Source of the DNA: Halocaridina rubra
Lineage: Eukaryota > Arthropoda > Malacostraca > Decapoda > Atyidae
Direction of reading: 5' to 3'
Length of the DNA: 64,000 nucleotides
NCBI GenBank assembly: GCA_037179515.1
Contig: JAXCGZ010007646.1
Location: 5,001 to 69,000 of the forward strand
The position numbers and the translations under genes were made by a program. Shown one piece after another: positions 1 to 38,822 of the stretch. Position 1 is the first letter of the stretch; every line of letters begins with the position of its first letter. The notes beneath the pieces are model-generated. The model worked only from the letters and a program-made list of their open reading frames with translations, was not told where the DNA came from and did not search any database.

Positions 1-115
1 TACACTCTCCATCTCTGTTTCTCTTTACTTTATGTATTCTTCGTGCCCAGGCCCGATGAGGGCTGTTTTATTTTATAATTTTTTTTGGCCCGTCCTGGTG
101 TCACAATCATAAAAA
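1..115 (+). repeat. Repeat E copy, cut by the window edge
   Basis: Family signature: TCCCCATCTCTGTTTCTCTT, CGTGCCCAGGCCCGATGAGG, GCCCGTCCTGGTGTCA. All parts are seen here. Confidence 0.66.
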
Positions 116-835
116 GCACAGACTGTTAGCATATAGCACTAAATCGTAAGGAAGCCCATCAGTGAAACAATACATAGAAAAAATAACTATATTCTTGGTC
201 CTAACTGGACCCCTTCTCAAGCACAAGTGAGTGTAAACTGGCAATGACAGAGTTAAGTAAAAACAAAAAGGACTCAGGAGACCTGAGGGAATTCAAAATT
301 AAAAGATAGTAAGAAAGATCTAATCCACAAGAAACAATACCCTCAATCAAAGAAAACCGACAAAATCATTAATAAGTCATTAACAATAGAATATGTTAAT
401 CTCTAATTACGATTATAGATCGATAAATAGATAACCGTTTAATATAAAAAAGCAGAGGACCAATGAACTCAAAATCACACAAACCAAACAGAAGAAATGA
501 CAAGAATAGTGGACAAAAATAATAATATTAATATGCACATAAATATACTTACACATACAAACACATGTACACACATACCTATATACATGTACATACACAA
601 ACATACACATATATAATTAAAAATATATATGCATACACGGACATACATAAACATACATAACAATATATACATGTACACATATTCAAACACACAAGTGCAT
701 ATAAGGAATAAAAAGTGCATAAGATAATGAACAAAATTGAAAAATAAAAATATTGGGAAAGATGAAACATATGTTAATAATAATACACACAACAATAGTA
801 ATAATAATGACAACGAATACAATAATAATAAATAA
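116..835. other. AT-rich stretch without a recognised gene
   Basis: Contains CATA/ACAC-rich simple sequence (about 535-700). The longest open frames are low-complexity (Cys/Val/Tyr-rich) artefacts of that sequence. Confidence 0.6.
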
Positions 836-1031
836 TGGATTCGGTTTTACGTCACGAACTCCCTTTTCTACTAAGGGCTAGGACGGTTGCCTTCTTACGA
901 AGGACTTGTTTTGGCAGCTGTAATCGTTACCCTGAGTGTATGCCCTTACTAACCTCAGTCCGTGACGGGACGCGAACCCTCGACCTGCCGCTTCAGAGTC
1001 GCAGACGCAACCATTTTGCCACGGGGACTAC
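836..1031 (-). repeat. SINE-A (tRNA-Ser-like head), full copy
   Basis: Reverse complement starts TAGTAGTCCCCGTGGCAAAA (degenerate A-box) with B-box-like GAGGGTTCGCGTCCC and ends at GACGTAAAACCG with an (AAT)n tail. The family is about 195 bp. An (AT)n array starts at its head end. Confidence 0.8.
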
Positions 1032-1042
1032 TACTAATAATA

Positions 1043-1147
<105 letters not shown>

Positions 1148-1591
1148 TGTGGACTTTTATTCTTGTTCAATAATAATAATACTAACAAAAACGGATCGAC
1201 TGAAGAATCTCCCTCCCCAGGGATGGGTCAGGTTGGGTTGGGTTAGGTATGTCTGTTTATCTACCTTGGAATATATGGATGAATTTCAATTACGGAATAA
1301 AGAACTAACCTAATCTAACCAAACCTAAACAGACAGAGAGACAAATACATAGACAGTACTGAAGAACTCCGCCCTACCTTAGATCAACTGAAGAATCTCC
1401 CCCCTGGGTGGGCCTGGGGGAGATTCTTCAGTTGATCCACAACAACAACAACAAGAACAACAATAATAATAATAAAAGTATATGAATGGCTAGAATATTG
1501 CTATATCATTGTTAATGTAGAGTATAAGATTATCACTATGAAATATTCCTTCTCCATTTCAGAACCTCCTTTTTCGGAGAGCTCTGCCATC

Positions 1592-17915
<16,324 letters not shown>

Positions 17916-18639
17916 AGAGCGAGAAAATGGATGACATAATATCACCGCATTCGATTTTCTATGATCCTAATGACTGCCACAACTAGTTAACAACGTTGCA
18001 GCAAAATCCATTCATTTTTACAGTACCTTTTGAAAAGAAAAATCTACAATTAAATCACTTTGTGTAATGTTTCTGCAGTATTGTATACAAAAAGTGTCTC
18101 CTGGCTATATGTACTTACACTATATATGTTACTCTAATGTGATCAAATCTCTTTCTGCTAAGGTCACAGATTACCAAATACGGTAAACTAATTTTTACTT
18201 TGCCCCTCTAATCGTATTTGATGTTTAACATCTTTCTTAACTGTATGATTACTTTTACAGGGTGGGTAAAAAATCACAGTTCCCATTTTTTCAAACTATC
18301 CTGTTAGGTGGTGGATTACCTTGATGTAGGTTTACACGTCCCTTTGTTGTATTTAACTAACTGTATTTACCTAACTGTGTTGGTATTAAAGAGTAGTGAT
18401 CATCAGGAAGGGCCTCAATGGTCTCTTACCCAAAAGGATGGAAAAAAGAAACCTTTTGGGGCACCCTGTATAATGAAAACTGCTTATGACAAAAAAAAAA
18501 TTAAAGTATGAACGTGATCTTTCGTAATGAGATCATTTCCGTCCTCTTCCTACTCAAATGCACCGGTTCAATTTCGTTCTATGTGGAACATTATATTAAT
18601 GTAATGTAACATCTATGAAATGTTCCCTGTATATTAAAT

Positions 18640-18890
18640 GTTGCGGAGTGTGAGATGATGAAGTGGTGGGGGTAAACTAGCTTTGGCTATTGAGCCTTGC
18701 AGCAGAAGACCCTCATCCATTTACCCTGTAGATGACCCAAGAGGAGGGAGTTGGGTGGGATTTGTGGCAACCCTTTATCTGCAAGGAGCTAAAAGGAGTG
18801 ATCAAGGCATGAATGGCTTTTGGTGAATTTGTGTATTTTGACTCTGCCACACCCTTACAAGAGGATTATGGCTATTATATATGTATGTAT
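18640..18890 (+). repeat. Repeat D copy
   Basis: Family with ACCCTGTAGATGACCCAAGA, CAACCCTTTATCTGCAAGGA and CACACCCTTACAAGAGGATT in order. A remnant of its end recurs at 19060-19130. Possibly a LINE 3' region; class unknown. Confidence 0.6.
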
Positions 18891-19239
18891 ATCAAGCCAC
18901 CCACACATGGGTCAGGATTTGACTTTGATCCTTTTACTTCAGTGGCAAAAATCAGGGGTTTCAAGGTTAATTTCAAAACCTGTATGGATAGTGTGATATG
19001 TTTGAATATAAGCAAGCATACATTATGTGATATTAACCTGATGTAATACAGCTATGAAGAGTAACTGAGGTGTATAATCTACTGGTGAATGTGTGGGCTT
19101 TGACTCAGCCATTATTTATATATGTAGTACAGTATATTATACTAGTGGACAGTGCCTGATGAAGCCAGGCTGTTAAGCAGTCAAGAGCTTATATCCAATA
19201 TTCATATAATATGCTATAAGTAAGGTAGTTTTTGAATGG

Positions 19240-19405
19240 GGACCACGGTAGTGTAGTGGTTAGAATATTTGACTTGAGAGGCAACAGATCTGCAATCGAG
19301 CCACCCTACAAGGCATTAGGAAGGTCATCCGGCTGTAATACCCCAGCTCCAATCTGTTTGTTTCCAACCCAATAATGGGGATTGAAAGTGACACATTAAA
19401 TGTGA
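19240..19405 (+). repeat. SINE-B, well-preserved head
   Basis: GGACCACGGTAGTGTAGTGG, TTAGAATATTTGACTTGAGA, AAAGTGACACATTAAAT. Confidence 0.78.
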
Positions 19406-19659
19406 AATAGTTAGTTTTTATATATCAGCAGAGGCTTTCTACTAAAACCATCATTGCCTGTTCTGATCCTAAATTATTAGAGTGTTGTCTAAGGTTTTGC
19501 TACTTAGAACAAGACTTGTTGACAGTAAGCTGTGTCTGTATTTAGAATTTAATCAAACTGTATTTAGATTTAAATATGACTGCCAAGGACAGCTCGATAC
19601 TAAGTCTCTCTCAAGTTACGGTTCTTTTCTTATGTCTACATTTACACTGATTATGCTGG

Positions 19660-19805
19660 CATATTTATTACATATCTCTTACCATCTCTTCATATCTGAC
19701 AAGTCAGAACACTCCATATCTCTGTTTCTCTTTATTTTATGCCTTTTTGGCGCAAGGGTCCGATGAGGGCAATTTTCTTTACCTGTCCCAATATTACACT
19801 CAAAG
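19660..19805 (+). repeat. Repeat E copy
   Basis: TCTGACAAGTCAGAACACTC, GGTCCGATGAGGGCAATTTT. Confidence 0.62.
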
Positions 19806-20669
19806 AGGATAAAATTTCCACTGAATTTAGCGGTGTGGCCACATATAACATAAAAGGGATGCAACGAGCTTTCATCATGCCACTGCAATTTCAGTTAATT
19901 ACTTTGGAAACCGAAAATATAAGTTTTGTAAAAGAAACAAAGAAAAAATACCTGCTAGCAACACTATTACTTTCCATGACAAATTGTATATGTTATAACT
20001 CGAGCTGAATTAGGCGATTATGTGAAAATATAATCGCAATGCAAATGCATCAGTAAAATGAAGATGGTGACTAATTTCCAATATTTATGTCAATTATGGC
20101 AATTCATTTGGTAGTGGCTTTGCCAATTTTCCTGGTGTTTTTGATGTAAAATCATGTTCTGTGCATTATGTACTATGACAACTGGAACAGCAGTAGTGCA
20201 CAGAAATTATATTTATACTGTATGTACGATTGTGTTTGCTAGCCCAAAGATGCTGATTATAATGTACAACTTTTGTATGGCTTCGAATAAATGATTAAAA
20301 GGATATAAGTGAATTTGAACCCAATTTTTTTTTTTTAATTCTAAGCTAAATTATATATACTATATCTGTAGCGTGAGTATACAGTACTGGGTACCATACT
20401 GATTAATAAATTTGAATACAGTACCATTTCACATAATTTTATTTTTTCTATCTTCTTTTTTCCCTTTTCCTTACCAAGTAGCTTCCCCTGCTGGAGCCAT
20501 CTGTTTTATAGGCTTTGACTTTCTCCACATGGGTTTGTTGCTTGATTTATTATGATGATGATGATAATAATAATAATAATAATAATAATAATTAATAACT
20601 TAGTATAAGGGAATTTTACATCATAGACTACATATCCCCCTTTACCAAGGATACGACTGATTTATAATA

Positions 20670-20905
20670 CAGTTATCCAGCTTCTTGCCGTTTTCAATAG
20701 CGTGGTGTTGAACATACGCAAGTAGGAGGTTGGAAAATGTTAAGAAAATCAAAATTCAGAAAGTTATTTCCCCAAGATATAGATTTCAGCAACTACTGTC
20801 CAGTTATTTGCATAAATTTATATTGTGGGATATTATGAAAAGATTAAGTAAATTACAGTAATCTAAGAATTATCTACATCATACAGGAGGTTAGGGATAG
20901 GTTAC
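20670..20905. mobile_element. MITE-A, truncated copy
   Basis: Starts CAGTTATCCAGCTTCTTGCC after TA; the distal part ends at the GGTTAGGGATAGGTTACATG block. Intergenic. Confidence 0.65.
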
Positions 20906-20914
20906 ATGCAATAT

Positions 20915-21055
20915 GTATACTCAACTTGGGGAGTGACAGACCTGCAATCAAGCCCACCCCAGAACACTAAGAAAGGCATCCAGCCATAATTCTCAAGCTT
21001 CAGCCTGTTTGTGTCCATCCCTATAACGGGGATTAATAGTGACATAAACACAAGA
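20915..21055 (+). repeat. SINE-B, head-truncated
   Basis: ACTCAACTTGGGGAGTGACA to TAGTGACATAAACAC. Confidence 0.7.
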
Positions 21056-21409
21056 AAAAATTATCACTTTTATATAAGGGTCTCCAACCTATGCAAGTTT
21101 TGACTTATACAGGGAGTGCTGACTGGAAGCAGCTGACGGCGCAAGATATGAGACAACTGCACATGGGAATAGACTATTGAAATTTACAATAATGAGGAAA
21201 TCCACGACAATGATTAAAAATAAAATATTAGCTACTTCCCATATCTCAAATAAGATGTTACTTCTTGACCCTGCTAGGAACCTAGGCAATCCTATAACCA
21301 CAGAGCAAGTGAGAGGTCTCTCTCTCTCACTTATTTTGTAAAGTTTAAATTTAACAAGTGAGCTAATTGCAATATGTGGACAAAGTGATATGGAAAATGT
21401 ATGTATTGT

Positions 21410-21550
21410 TAGGTGGGAAGTGACAAATCCATGTTCAAGCCAACAGCAAGGTTTCAAGATGGGTGCACCCTTAATTCTCCAGCTCCAAGCTATCTGTGTC
21501 CATTCCCATTTGAATTGGGATTAATAGTGACATACAACAACAGCAAAAAA
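21410..21550 (+). repeat. SINE-B, head-truncated
   Basis: GGTGGGAAGTGACAAATCCA to TAGTGACATACAACAAC. Confidence 0.7.
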
Positions 21551-21789
21551 TGTACAGATGGTATATCAAGTGAATGAAAAAAGCAAAGCTTTTAACGCTA
21601 AAGATATGTGAAAGGAAATACAAATAGATGCTAAAAACAGGAAGAACATACAAATGGATGCCAAAAACAGGAAGAACATACAAATCGGCTATATGAGAGC
21701 AAAAGGTTAAATGATGCATAAAAATGTAAACAGTATTACTATTAGTTAGTATACTGTATTCAGGACACAAAGATGAGATGCATGCACTA

Positions 21790-21950
21790 TTTTGTGTCAC
21801 AATTAGTCCTCATTCATATGGAGCTGGTCACAAATATATTAGAGCTGGGGAATTAAGGTTGGATGCCCTTCCTAAAACCCTGTGCTGCAATGAATCCCAT
21901 GATAGTCATGTTCCGACTTGAGCACTCTACCACTGTGATACCCCGTCCCC
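21790..21950 (-). repeat. SINE-B copy
   Basis: TTTTGTGTCACAATTAGTCC to CTACCACTGTGATACCCCG. Confidence 0.76.
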
Positions 21951-22159
21951 CTAAGTTGATATGCAAACTAAAAACAATAAAACACAGGAACTACCTAGCA
22001 AGGCAAAGAGCTGAATGAACAATGATAAATGTAAACATAATTTAGCTGCTCTTACAGGACAATGCAAACCTTGCTGCCATTCCTGACAACACCGGATTAC
22101 GAATGAATATGAAATGCTAGAATATTCCCAAAAAAAGATAATGAAGTACACTTCATGTT

Positions 22160-22330
22160 CATCTGCTGTTTTAAACATCACTATCAATCCCCATTCAAAT
22201 AGGGGTGGACACTGATTAGGGCTGGGGTATTAAGGCTGGATGCTTTTCCTTATGCCCCATAGTGGGCATAAACTAGGGTTTGTAACTTTCCATATCAAGT
22301 TTACTACCAGTGAACTACAGCGTTCCAGAT
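22160..22330 (-). repeat. SINE-B copy
   Basis: ATCACTATCAATCCCCATTC to GTGAACTACAGCGTTCC. Confidence 0.74.
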
Positions 22331-22429
22331 GATCTTGATTTGTAAGGTAAGACTACATATTATAGTATTTTGTACTAATCCACTAGGATTATATAATTAC
22401 TATACAGTATTTATGATATTATACTGTAT

Positions 22430-22640
22430 TAGGTTAGGTTAGTTAGGTTTGGTAGTGGGGTCTAGTAGCTGGTCATGGCAAAACTTATTGCCCCTTAGAA
22501 TAACTTTTCCTAGGACATCTGCCCCTTCAATATTCCAACATGAATACTAAAAATTTTAAGTTTTCTAGTTCATACTGCATCTATGGCTGACCTATTCTAA
22601 CTTAACTTAATCTAACCTTGCCTAACCATTTAATTTGTTA
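22430..22640. repeat. AACCT/TTAGG-rich stretch
   Basis: AGGTTAGGTTAGTTAGGTTT at 22431 and AACCTTGCCTAACC near 22613, facing each other. Similar isolated motifs are at 1290-1330 and 37060-37130. Confidence 0.45.
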
Positions 22641-23629
22641 TTTCTCAATATCACTTTAACATCATTATGGGGCAATTCTTCACTTCTGCATTAAGAGCAA
22701 GGTGCCACAGTCCTTAGGGCACTCATCATAACGATCATTGTCATAAGGGTCAACTATCCATAACCGACTAAGAACACACAGTAAACTCACTGAGGTTTTG
22801 GTTGTAAACCTATTCAATGAAAGTAACGAAATGGTTTGCAAGTTCCAACTAAAACGGCTGATAATGGTAAAGATAAATTTTATGCACCCCTCCTATTTTT
22901 GGACTAAACAATTTTCTTTCTGATAGGTTTGGATGTGAATTGCTTTATTCTAATATGTTTTTTCAGGGAAATCACAATTTCTCTGTTATGAGCCAACATT
23001 GGTAGGAGGAGGTAGGTGCTTAATAACCTACCAAATCAAACAAGCCTAACCTAACTCAGAAGCCTTACAATTTTGGTTGTAATGCTGATCTCTCAGGTTG
23101 GCTAAGGAAGGAGTACATGAAACAAGTCTATATTAGCAGCCTTGCCAAACACTGTGACACAGTAAATAACATCTTTAGTTGTTAAATATGTTACTAACCT
23201 ATACATTAACGTGACACGTTGGACCCTTGCAAAGATGACCAGTTTCATGAGAAAAATTGTTCCTGAATTCATCTCTCAATATTAACATTTTTAGTATATC
23301 ATCCTTTCATTTGGCGAGGGCTGAGGATGTGTAGACACATTCAGATAGTTTTTGGAATAATGGTTGATGGAATACTTTGGGAATATTGCAGAATTTCACT
23401 GACAACCACGTCACTGAACACATTTGTAAGTAACATTGCAAGCATCATGAAGGCAATATTTATTTATTCTTTTGATGTGTAAAAACACATGGGCGATTTC
23501 TATTTTGACTCCTTTAAGCACATAAAATAAAAATGTGTTTTTCTATTGTACACAAATTTTGGTTATGTATTACTAAGCAATTTTCCTTATGAAAAATAAG
23601 TTACTATATTTAATACATATTGAAATGTG

Positions 23630-23780
23630 TCAGAATTATTCCCCGGTCATATGGGGGTGGAGAGAGGTTAGGGCTGGGCATATAGGCTAGATGGCCTTCC
23701 TGACGCCAAGTGGTAGGATCGAATGCGGGTATGTCACTTACCAAATACAGCGTTCTAACCAATGAGCTACCGCGGTACCC
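23630..23780 (-). repeat. SINE-B copy
   Basis: TGTGTCAGAATTATTCCCCG to GAGCTACCGCGGTACCC; A-box well kept. Confidence 0.77.
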
Positions 23781-23808
23781 AGTTGAAGGAATTATGAGTT
23801 ATGCCAGC

Positions 23809-23813
<5 letters not shown>

Positions 23814-23885
<72 letters not shown>

Positions 23886-23924
23886 CTTTTTGAATATAAA
23901 ATACAGAAATGAGTATGTAAGTAA

Positions 23925-23975
<51 letters not shown>
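23814..23975. repeat. (AT)n and (TAA)n microsatellites
   Basis: AT tract to 23884, then TAA from 23925. Confidence 0.97.
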
Positions 23976-23978
<3 letters not shown>

Positions 23979-24122
23979 TATATGTAATTCTGACTACATA
24001 ATTTTATCTCACACAAACTGGCTAGTGTAAAAAATGAAAAATAAAGAAAAAAAATTCTCATTTCGGTTTATGCAAGATGTGTCTTCATCCGTATCCTTTG
24101 GTCAGCTCTAGAGAGGTCGTCG

Positions 24123-34121
<9,999 letters not shown>

Positions 34122-34421
34122 TTGTCTGACTATTTATCCAGAGTTTGTGACGTCTTATTAAAAAGTCTAGGTTTTTAGTACTGAAAATTCATAGAGAAAA
34201 CATCACTTTTTTGAAATTCGCGGTATGTACCAGATGCACGTTACTGCTTGGAAAAAAGTGCATGTTTAAGTGACCTATGATGACTCCAACATGTGATGTT
34301 TAGTACATATTTTCAGTACCTGAAATGTCACACTCTTTCTCAGGAGTCAGAACTGCCAATGTGGTGTAAACCAGAGCAGTAAATAGAAAAGGATATATAA
34401 CATGCGATTATATGTAAATGT

Positions 34422-34577
<156 letters not shown>

Positions 34578-34586
34578 ATGAAACTC

Positions 34587-35500
34587 AATACTTCAAAATA
34601 TAAGGTGATGAGAATGGGTACAAGTTCGAGAAGGCCTAAGCTTATATACTCAATAGCAGGAGAAAAATTTCAAGAGACGGAGAATGAGAGATATCTAGTA
34701 GTAATATTACTGGCAGATTTGTCTCTTAAATGCATATAATTGGCATAGTAAGGGCAGCATGTGCCTTCTTAATAGTTGTAAGGGTAGCCCTCTGGCACAT
34801 GGACAAGGAAATGTTCAGAAATATTTATGTAATTTATGTGAGGCCAAAGCTTGAATATGCAGCCCCCTTTTTGGAATCCACACTTGAAAAAGACCATAAA
34901 CAAGCTGGAAAAGGCTCAGAGACATGCCGCTAAACTGGTGCCAGAATTGTGCAATCTCAGTTATGAGGAGAGGCTGAGGGAATTAGATATACTATCACTC
35001 GAAACTAGAAGAATGAGGGGGAATATGGTGACGGTTTTTAAATTCCATGGTTTTGACAGAGTAGATAGACATTGATATTAATATACATTTAATAGACATT
35101 GATAATATTTTGCTTACCAATTCAAAAAAATTTTTGATCACTTACTGAACTTATTAAACATTAATTTTCCAGATGAATTCTCTCCAGTGAAAAAAAAAAA
35201 ATCTGCTTGGTGCTGCTTCTGTTAATAATTTTGCTATGGTTGGCTCTAGAACTAGAGGTCATACTTTGAAGCTTCGTAAGAAATCTCCTATGCAGGATGT
35301 AGGGAAGTACTTTTTTAGTGTAAGAGTAGTTGATGATTGGAATTCGTTAAACAAGGAGGTAGTTAATGCTAACTCAATTCATAGTTTTAAAGAAAAATAT
35401 GATAAGTATCATCGAGTATAAAAATGGAACCGACCAGGAGACGGGGAGTTACGAGCGTAGGGCTCATCCCAGTAAGCACAATTAGGCAATTACATACACA
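34587..35500 (+). pseudogene. 5'-truncated non-LTR retrotransposon (LINE) ORF2 3' end with (CATA)n tail
   Basis: Starting just after an (AT)n/(AC)n tract, the plus strand encodes fragments typical of the C-terminal part of CR1/jockey-like reverse transcriptases: RAACAFLIVVRVALWHMDKE, NIYVIYVRPKLEYAAPF, LEKAQRHAAKLVPELCNLSY, then RVVDDWNSLNKEVVNAN at 35310-35370. The frame is broken by shifts and stops. The sequence after the stop (CCAGGAGACGGGGAGTTACG) recurs near 49190 and 61848, marking the LINE 3' untranslated end, and 35500-35536 is a (CATA)n tail. Confidence 0.82.
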
Positions 35501-35795
35501 TACATACATACATACATACATACATACATACATACAGTATGCAGTATATACATAATATCGCTCATCAGAAAAAAACTCCAAATACTAAGACTAGAAGCTA
35601 GGTCAGCTGTTGACATTCTATATTTGCTTGTTCGTTTTTACAAAATTTGTGGAATAAAAAATGGAAGTCAGAAAACAACTTTTGAAAAGGTATATTGCAC
35701 TTGTTTCTCATTTTTAATCTGCATTTGAAAATGTCAGCGAATTATTTTTAAAAAATAAATATCGTCCATTAAATATCAAATCTTAACCTTTAAGC

Positions 35796-35982
35796 ATCTT
35801 CTTCTCCTTCTTCTTCTTCTTCTTCTTCTTCTTCTTCTTCTTCTTCTTCTTCATGTCACTCTTCTTCTTCTTCTTCTTCTTCTTCTTCTTCTTTCTATCT
35901 ATCTATCTATCTATTTATTTATTTATTTGTTTATTTATTTCTTCTTCTTCTTCTTCTTCTTCTTCTTCTTCTTCTTCTTTTG
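35796..35982. repeat. (CTT)n with TCTA/TTTA interruptions
   Basis: Three CTT blocks separated by (CTAT)n and (TTTA)n. Confidence 0.95.
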
Positions 35983-36117
35983 TGTTTGCGTGTATATCAT
36001 TGCCGGAGGCTCATTGAATATATAATTAAAGTTTTTTCCCTTTTTGTGATTACTAATAATGTTTTTTTTAGCTCCCCATCTGCTGGTTATTCCTGTTTAA
36101 TGGTACTTACCAAATCG

Positions 36118-36312
36118 TTCCGGTTTTACGTCACGGATTCCCTTTTTTTACCAAGGGCTAGGACGATTGCCTTCTTGCGAAGGACTTGTTTTGGCAGATG
36201 TATTCGCTACCCTGAGTGCATGCCTTTGCTAACCTCAGACCGTGACGGGGCGCGAACCCTCAACCTGACGCCTCAAAGTTGCGGACACTACCGCTTGAGC
36301 CACGGCGACTAC
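36118..36312 (-). repeat. SINE-A, full copy
   Basis: GTTCCGGTTTTACGTCACGG to the head reverse complement GTAGTCGCCGTGGCTCAAGC; a (TAA)n array follows at the head side. Confidence 0.82.
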
Positions 36313-36359
36313 AATAATGATAATAATAATGATATATAAGAGATAAATGTATCATTACT

Positions 36360-36422
<63 letters not shown>
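36313..36422. repeat. (TAA)n microsatellite
   Basis: Two TAA blocks adjoining the head of the SINE-A at 36118-36312. Confidence 0.95.
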
Positions 36423-36599
36423 CTCTTATATGATCGCAAATACAATGAAGTTTACTCTACTTAATTACTGTATCATTATACTTAATCTAATGAAAATAAT
36501 TACATCTTCCTCCAATCTTAAAACTGATTAATCTTTCGTTATTTAATAACGTAAAAGCTTTGTGTCCATTATGGATATTGTACACAGTATATCTAATCG

Positions 36600-36756
36600 T
36601 AGCACCGTGGCTCAAACGGGTTCTCGTCCCGTCACGGTCTGAGGTTAACAAGGGCATACACTCAGGGTAACAATTACATCTGCCAAAAGTCCTTTGCAAG
36701 AAGGCAACCGTCCTAGCCCTTGGTAAAAAAGGGAGTCCGTGACGTAAAACCGGAAC
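36600..36756 (+). repeat. SINE-A with internal head deletion
   Basis: AGCACCGTGGCTCAAACGGG is joined to TCTCGTCCCGTCACGG, losing the anticodon-arm region; the body is intact to GTAAAACCGGAAC. Confidence 0.78.
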
Positions 36757-36824
36757 AACAAGTACACAGTATAATCATCAAATTTTATCACCTAGTCTAG
36801 GTTTTAATGATACTCATCGTAGGG

Positions 36825-36910
36825 ATTTGTGTTGGTCACACTGCGGGGTGTAAGGATGGACTTCCAGCATTAATCCCCCAGTTCCAGCCTGTCTGTGTCC
36901 AGACATAACC
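36825..36910 (+). repeat. SINE-B fragment
   Basis: GTTGGTCACACTGCGGGGTG to CCAGCCTGTCTGTGTCCA. Confidence 0.6.
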
Positions 36911-37382
36911 ATCGTATCAAAAGTTTTTGTGCCAATGTAATGATATCCGTATTTTTGCCATTGTTTAAACAGTTTTGTGTAGCTTTTTAGAGTAGATCCG
37001 ACTTTTTGTATCAGGTAAATATTAGAGACCCCAGGAACATTTGACAGCCCCTTAACCTGTTAGGTTAGGTTAATTATTTTTGGTTAGATTAGTACAGGTT
37101 CATCTAACTCAGCATTGCCTAACAATTAACGAGGATATTTAATGCATAGGGGGTCGCTAATCTTTATCTGATCCGAGTTTTTTCTCTCACGAACATTATC
37201 GAGTTATTAAATAGTAATAAAGATCATCTTCAGATTACGGCACTTAAATTGATTACCGTATGGGGTACTTAGGACTCGTACGTGGCCCTATCTTTACAAT
37301 ATTTTAATCTAGTAATGCAGTCGACTGTAGCAAGAGTGCCACACAGTGCCTTCATAGCTGAACACCAAACATCATCAGTATT

Positions 37383-37575
37383 GTTCCGGTTTTACGTCAC
37401 GGACTCCCTTTTCCACCAAGGGCTAGGACGCTTGCCTTTTTCGAAGAACTTGTTTTGACAGATGTAATCGTTACCCTGAGTGCATGCCCTTGTTAACCTC
37501 AGACCGTGACGGGGCGCGAACTCTCGACCTTTCGTCTCAGAGTCGCGGACGTTACCGCTTGAGCCACGGTGACTA
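37383..37575 (-). repeat. SINE-A, full copy
   Basis: GTTCCGGTTTTACGTCACGG through the head reverse complement AGTCACCGTGGCTCAAGCGG. Intergenic. Confidence 0.82.
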
Positions 37576-37639
37576 GGAGTCTTTATCTATTGTATATAGC
37601 TTCTTCGAGAGCCTCCTTGAGGTAATTCTTATTAGTAGC

Positions 37640-38170
37640 GTTGCACATAATGTGTTCTGATTAAGTAAGGCTAGGTATGTTTGTTAGTGCCATTGGGAAG
37701 GGGAGGAGTGCCTTACAATTGTATGAACTATCTAACATAACCCCATCTAACTTCGCCAAGTAATTAATTTAGGTATGCTTGTTAGTACAAGAAAGTGGAA
37801 GGTATGGGAGCCTTACGATTTTATTGTCCACTAACCATAACAACCCCGTCTAACTTTATATGAGTGCTGATATCCTGTGCTGACAGTGCTACTTAATTGG
37901 TTTGAACTCCCCTTCAGAACTTGTTTGGACTGTCTAACTTAACAACCCTGTCTAACTTCGCCAAGTTAAGTGCTGATATCCTGTGCTGACAGTGTCTAAC
38001 TTCGCTAAGTCGAATACTGACAGTGCTGCTCAAGTTGGTTTTAACTCCCCTCCAGAGCATGTATGGACTGTCTAACTTCACTTAGTTGAGTGCTGATATT
38101 CTGTTCTGGTAGTGCTGCTATAACTTCGTCAAGTTGAATGGTGATATCCCGTGTTAGCTAAAACTCCCCT
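37640..38170. repeat. Complex tandem repeats
   Basis: GTCTAACTT(C/A)(G/A)C, GTGCTGATATCCTGTGCTGA and TTTTAACTCCCCTCCAGA recur several times in varying order. Confidence 0.7.
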
Positions 38171-38264
38171 CCAGAACATATATAGTAGGGTAGTATGCTC
38201 TGATCAGTACTTGGATAATTTTCCTCTTAAAATAAAAAACCTGTGTTTTTGTATTGTTCCAATG

Positions 38265-38370
38265 CATATTTGAAGTGTTCTCAGTGTCTGATAGTTGTAT
38301 GTACGAAGTGTTCTCAGTGTCTGATTGTTGTATGTACGAAGTGTTCTCAGTGTCTGATAGCTGTATGTAC
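38265..38370. repeat. 33-bp minisatellite, three copies
   Basis: GAAGTGTTCTCAGTGTCTGA occurs at 38271, 38304 and 38337. Confidence 0.85.
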
Positions 38371-38703
38371 CACTATTAACCCTCATTATATGAATGAACA
38401 CAGGCAGGTTGGAGCTGGGGAATTCAGGCTAAATACCCTTCCTTACGCACAGGTTTCGGCCATGGTATCTGTATATACTGTATATGTATGTTTTGAAGTT
38501 CAGTGCAATAGATAAAATACTAGTTCCATTTTAGTAGTTAATAATATTGTACACGAATGTAAAAATCAGAGACTTATTAATATAAGTATATACAGATATA
38601 AAAAATACAACAACTATTATATGAAGGATCAAATGCTGGAGTAAGTGGTTTGATAAAAATACAACTAAGCCTGTATGCTTAGTTCATAAATGCAGTAGTG
38701 AAT

Positions 38704-38815
38704 TTAATAGACATTGATATTAATATACATTTTTTATTTTGCTTACCAATTGACAGCATATTTTCGGCACAAACTAATTTATCATAAATTTTTCAGATAA
38801 ATTCACCCGTGAAAT
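38704..38815 (+). repeat. LINE-like fragment immediately upstream of the lectin start codon
   Basis: AGACATTGATATTAATATAC and TTTTGCTTACCAATT at 38709-38755, plus TTTCAGATAAATTCACCCGTG near 38800, match in order the LINE segment 35068-35190. It ends within about 10 bp of the lectin ATG. Confidence 0.6.
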
Positions 38816-38822
38816 TAAAACA

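Larger units (their letters stand above)
17916..24122. other. Intergenic region between amidase and receptor genes
   Basis: Holds only repeats (SINE-B, D, E, MITE-A, AACCT motifs, a 31-bp doubled unit at 21635-21695). No frame shows protein similarity. AATAAA at about 20287 could end the amidase message, but that would need a 2.4-kb 3' untranslated region. The two genes converge here. Confidence 0.55.
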
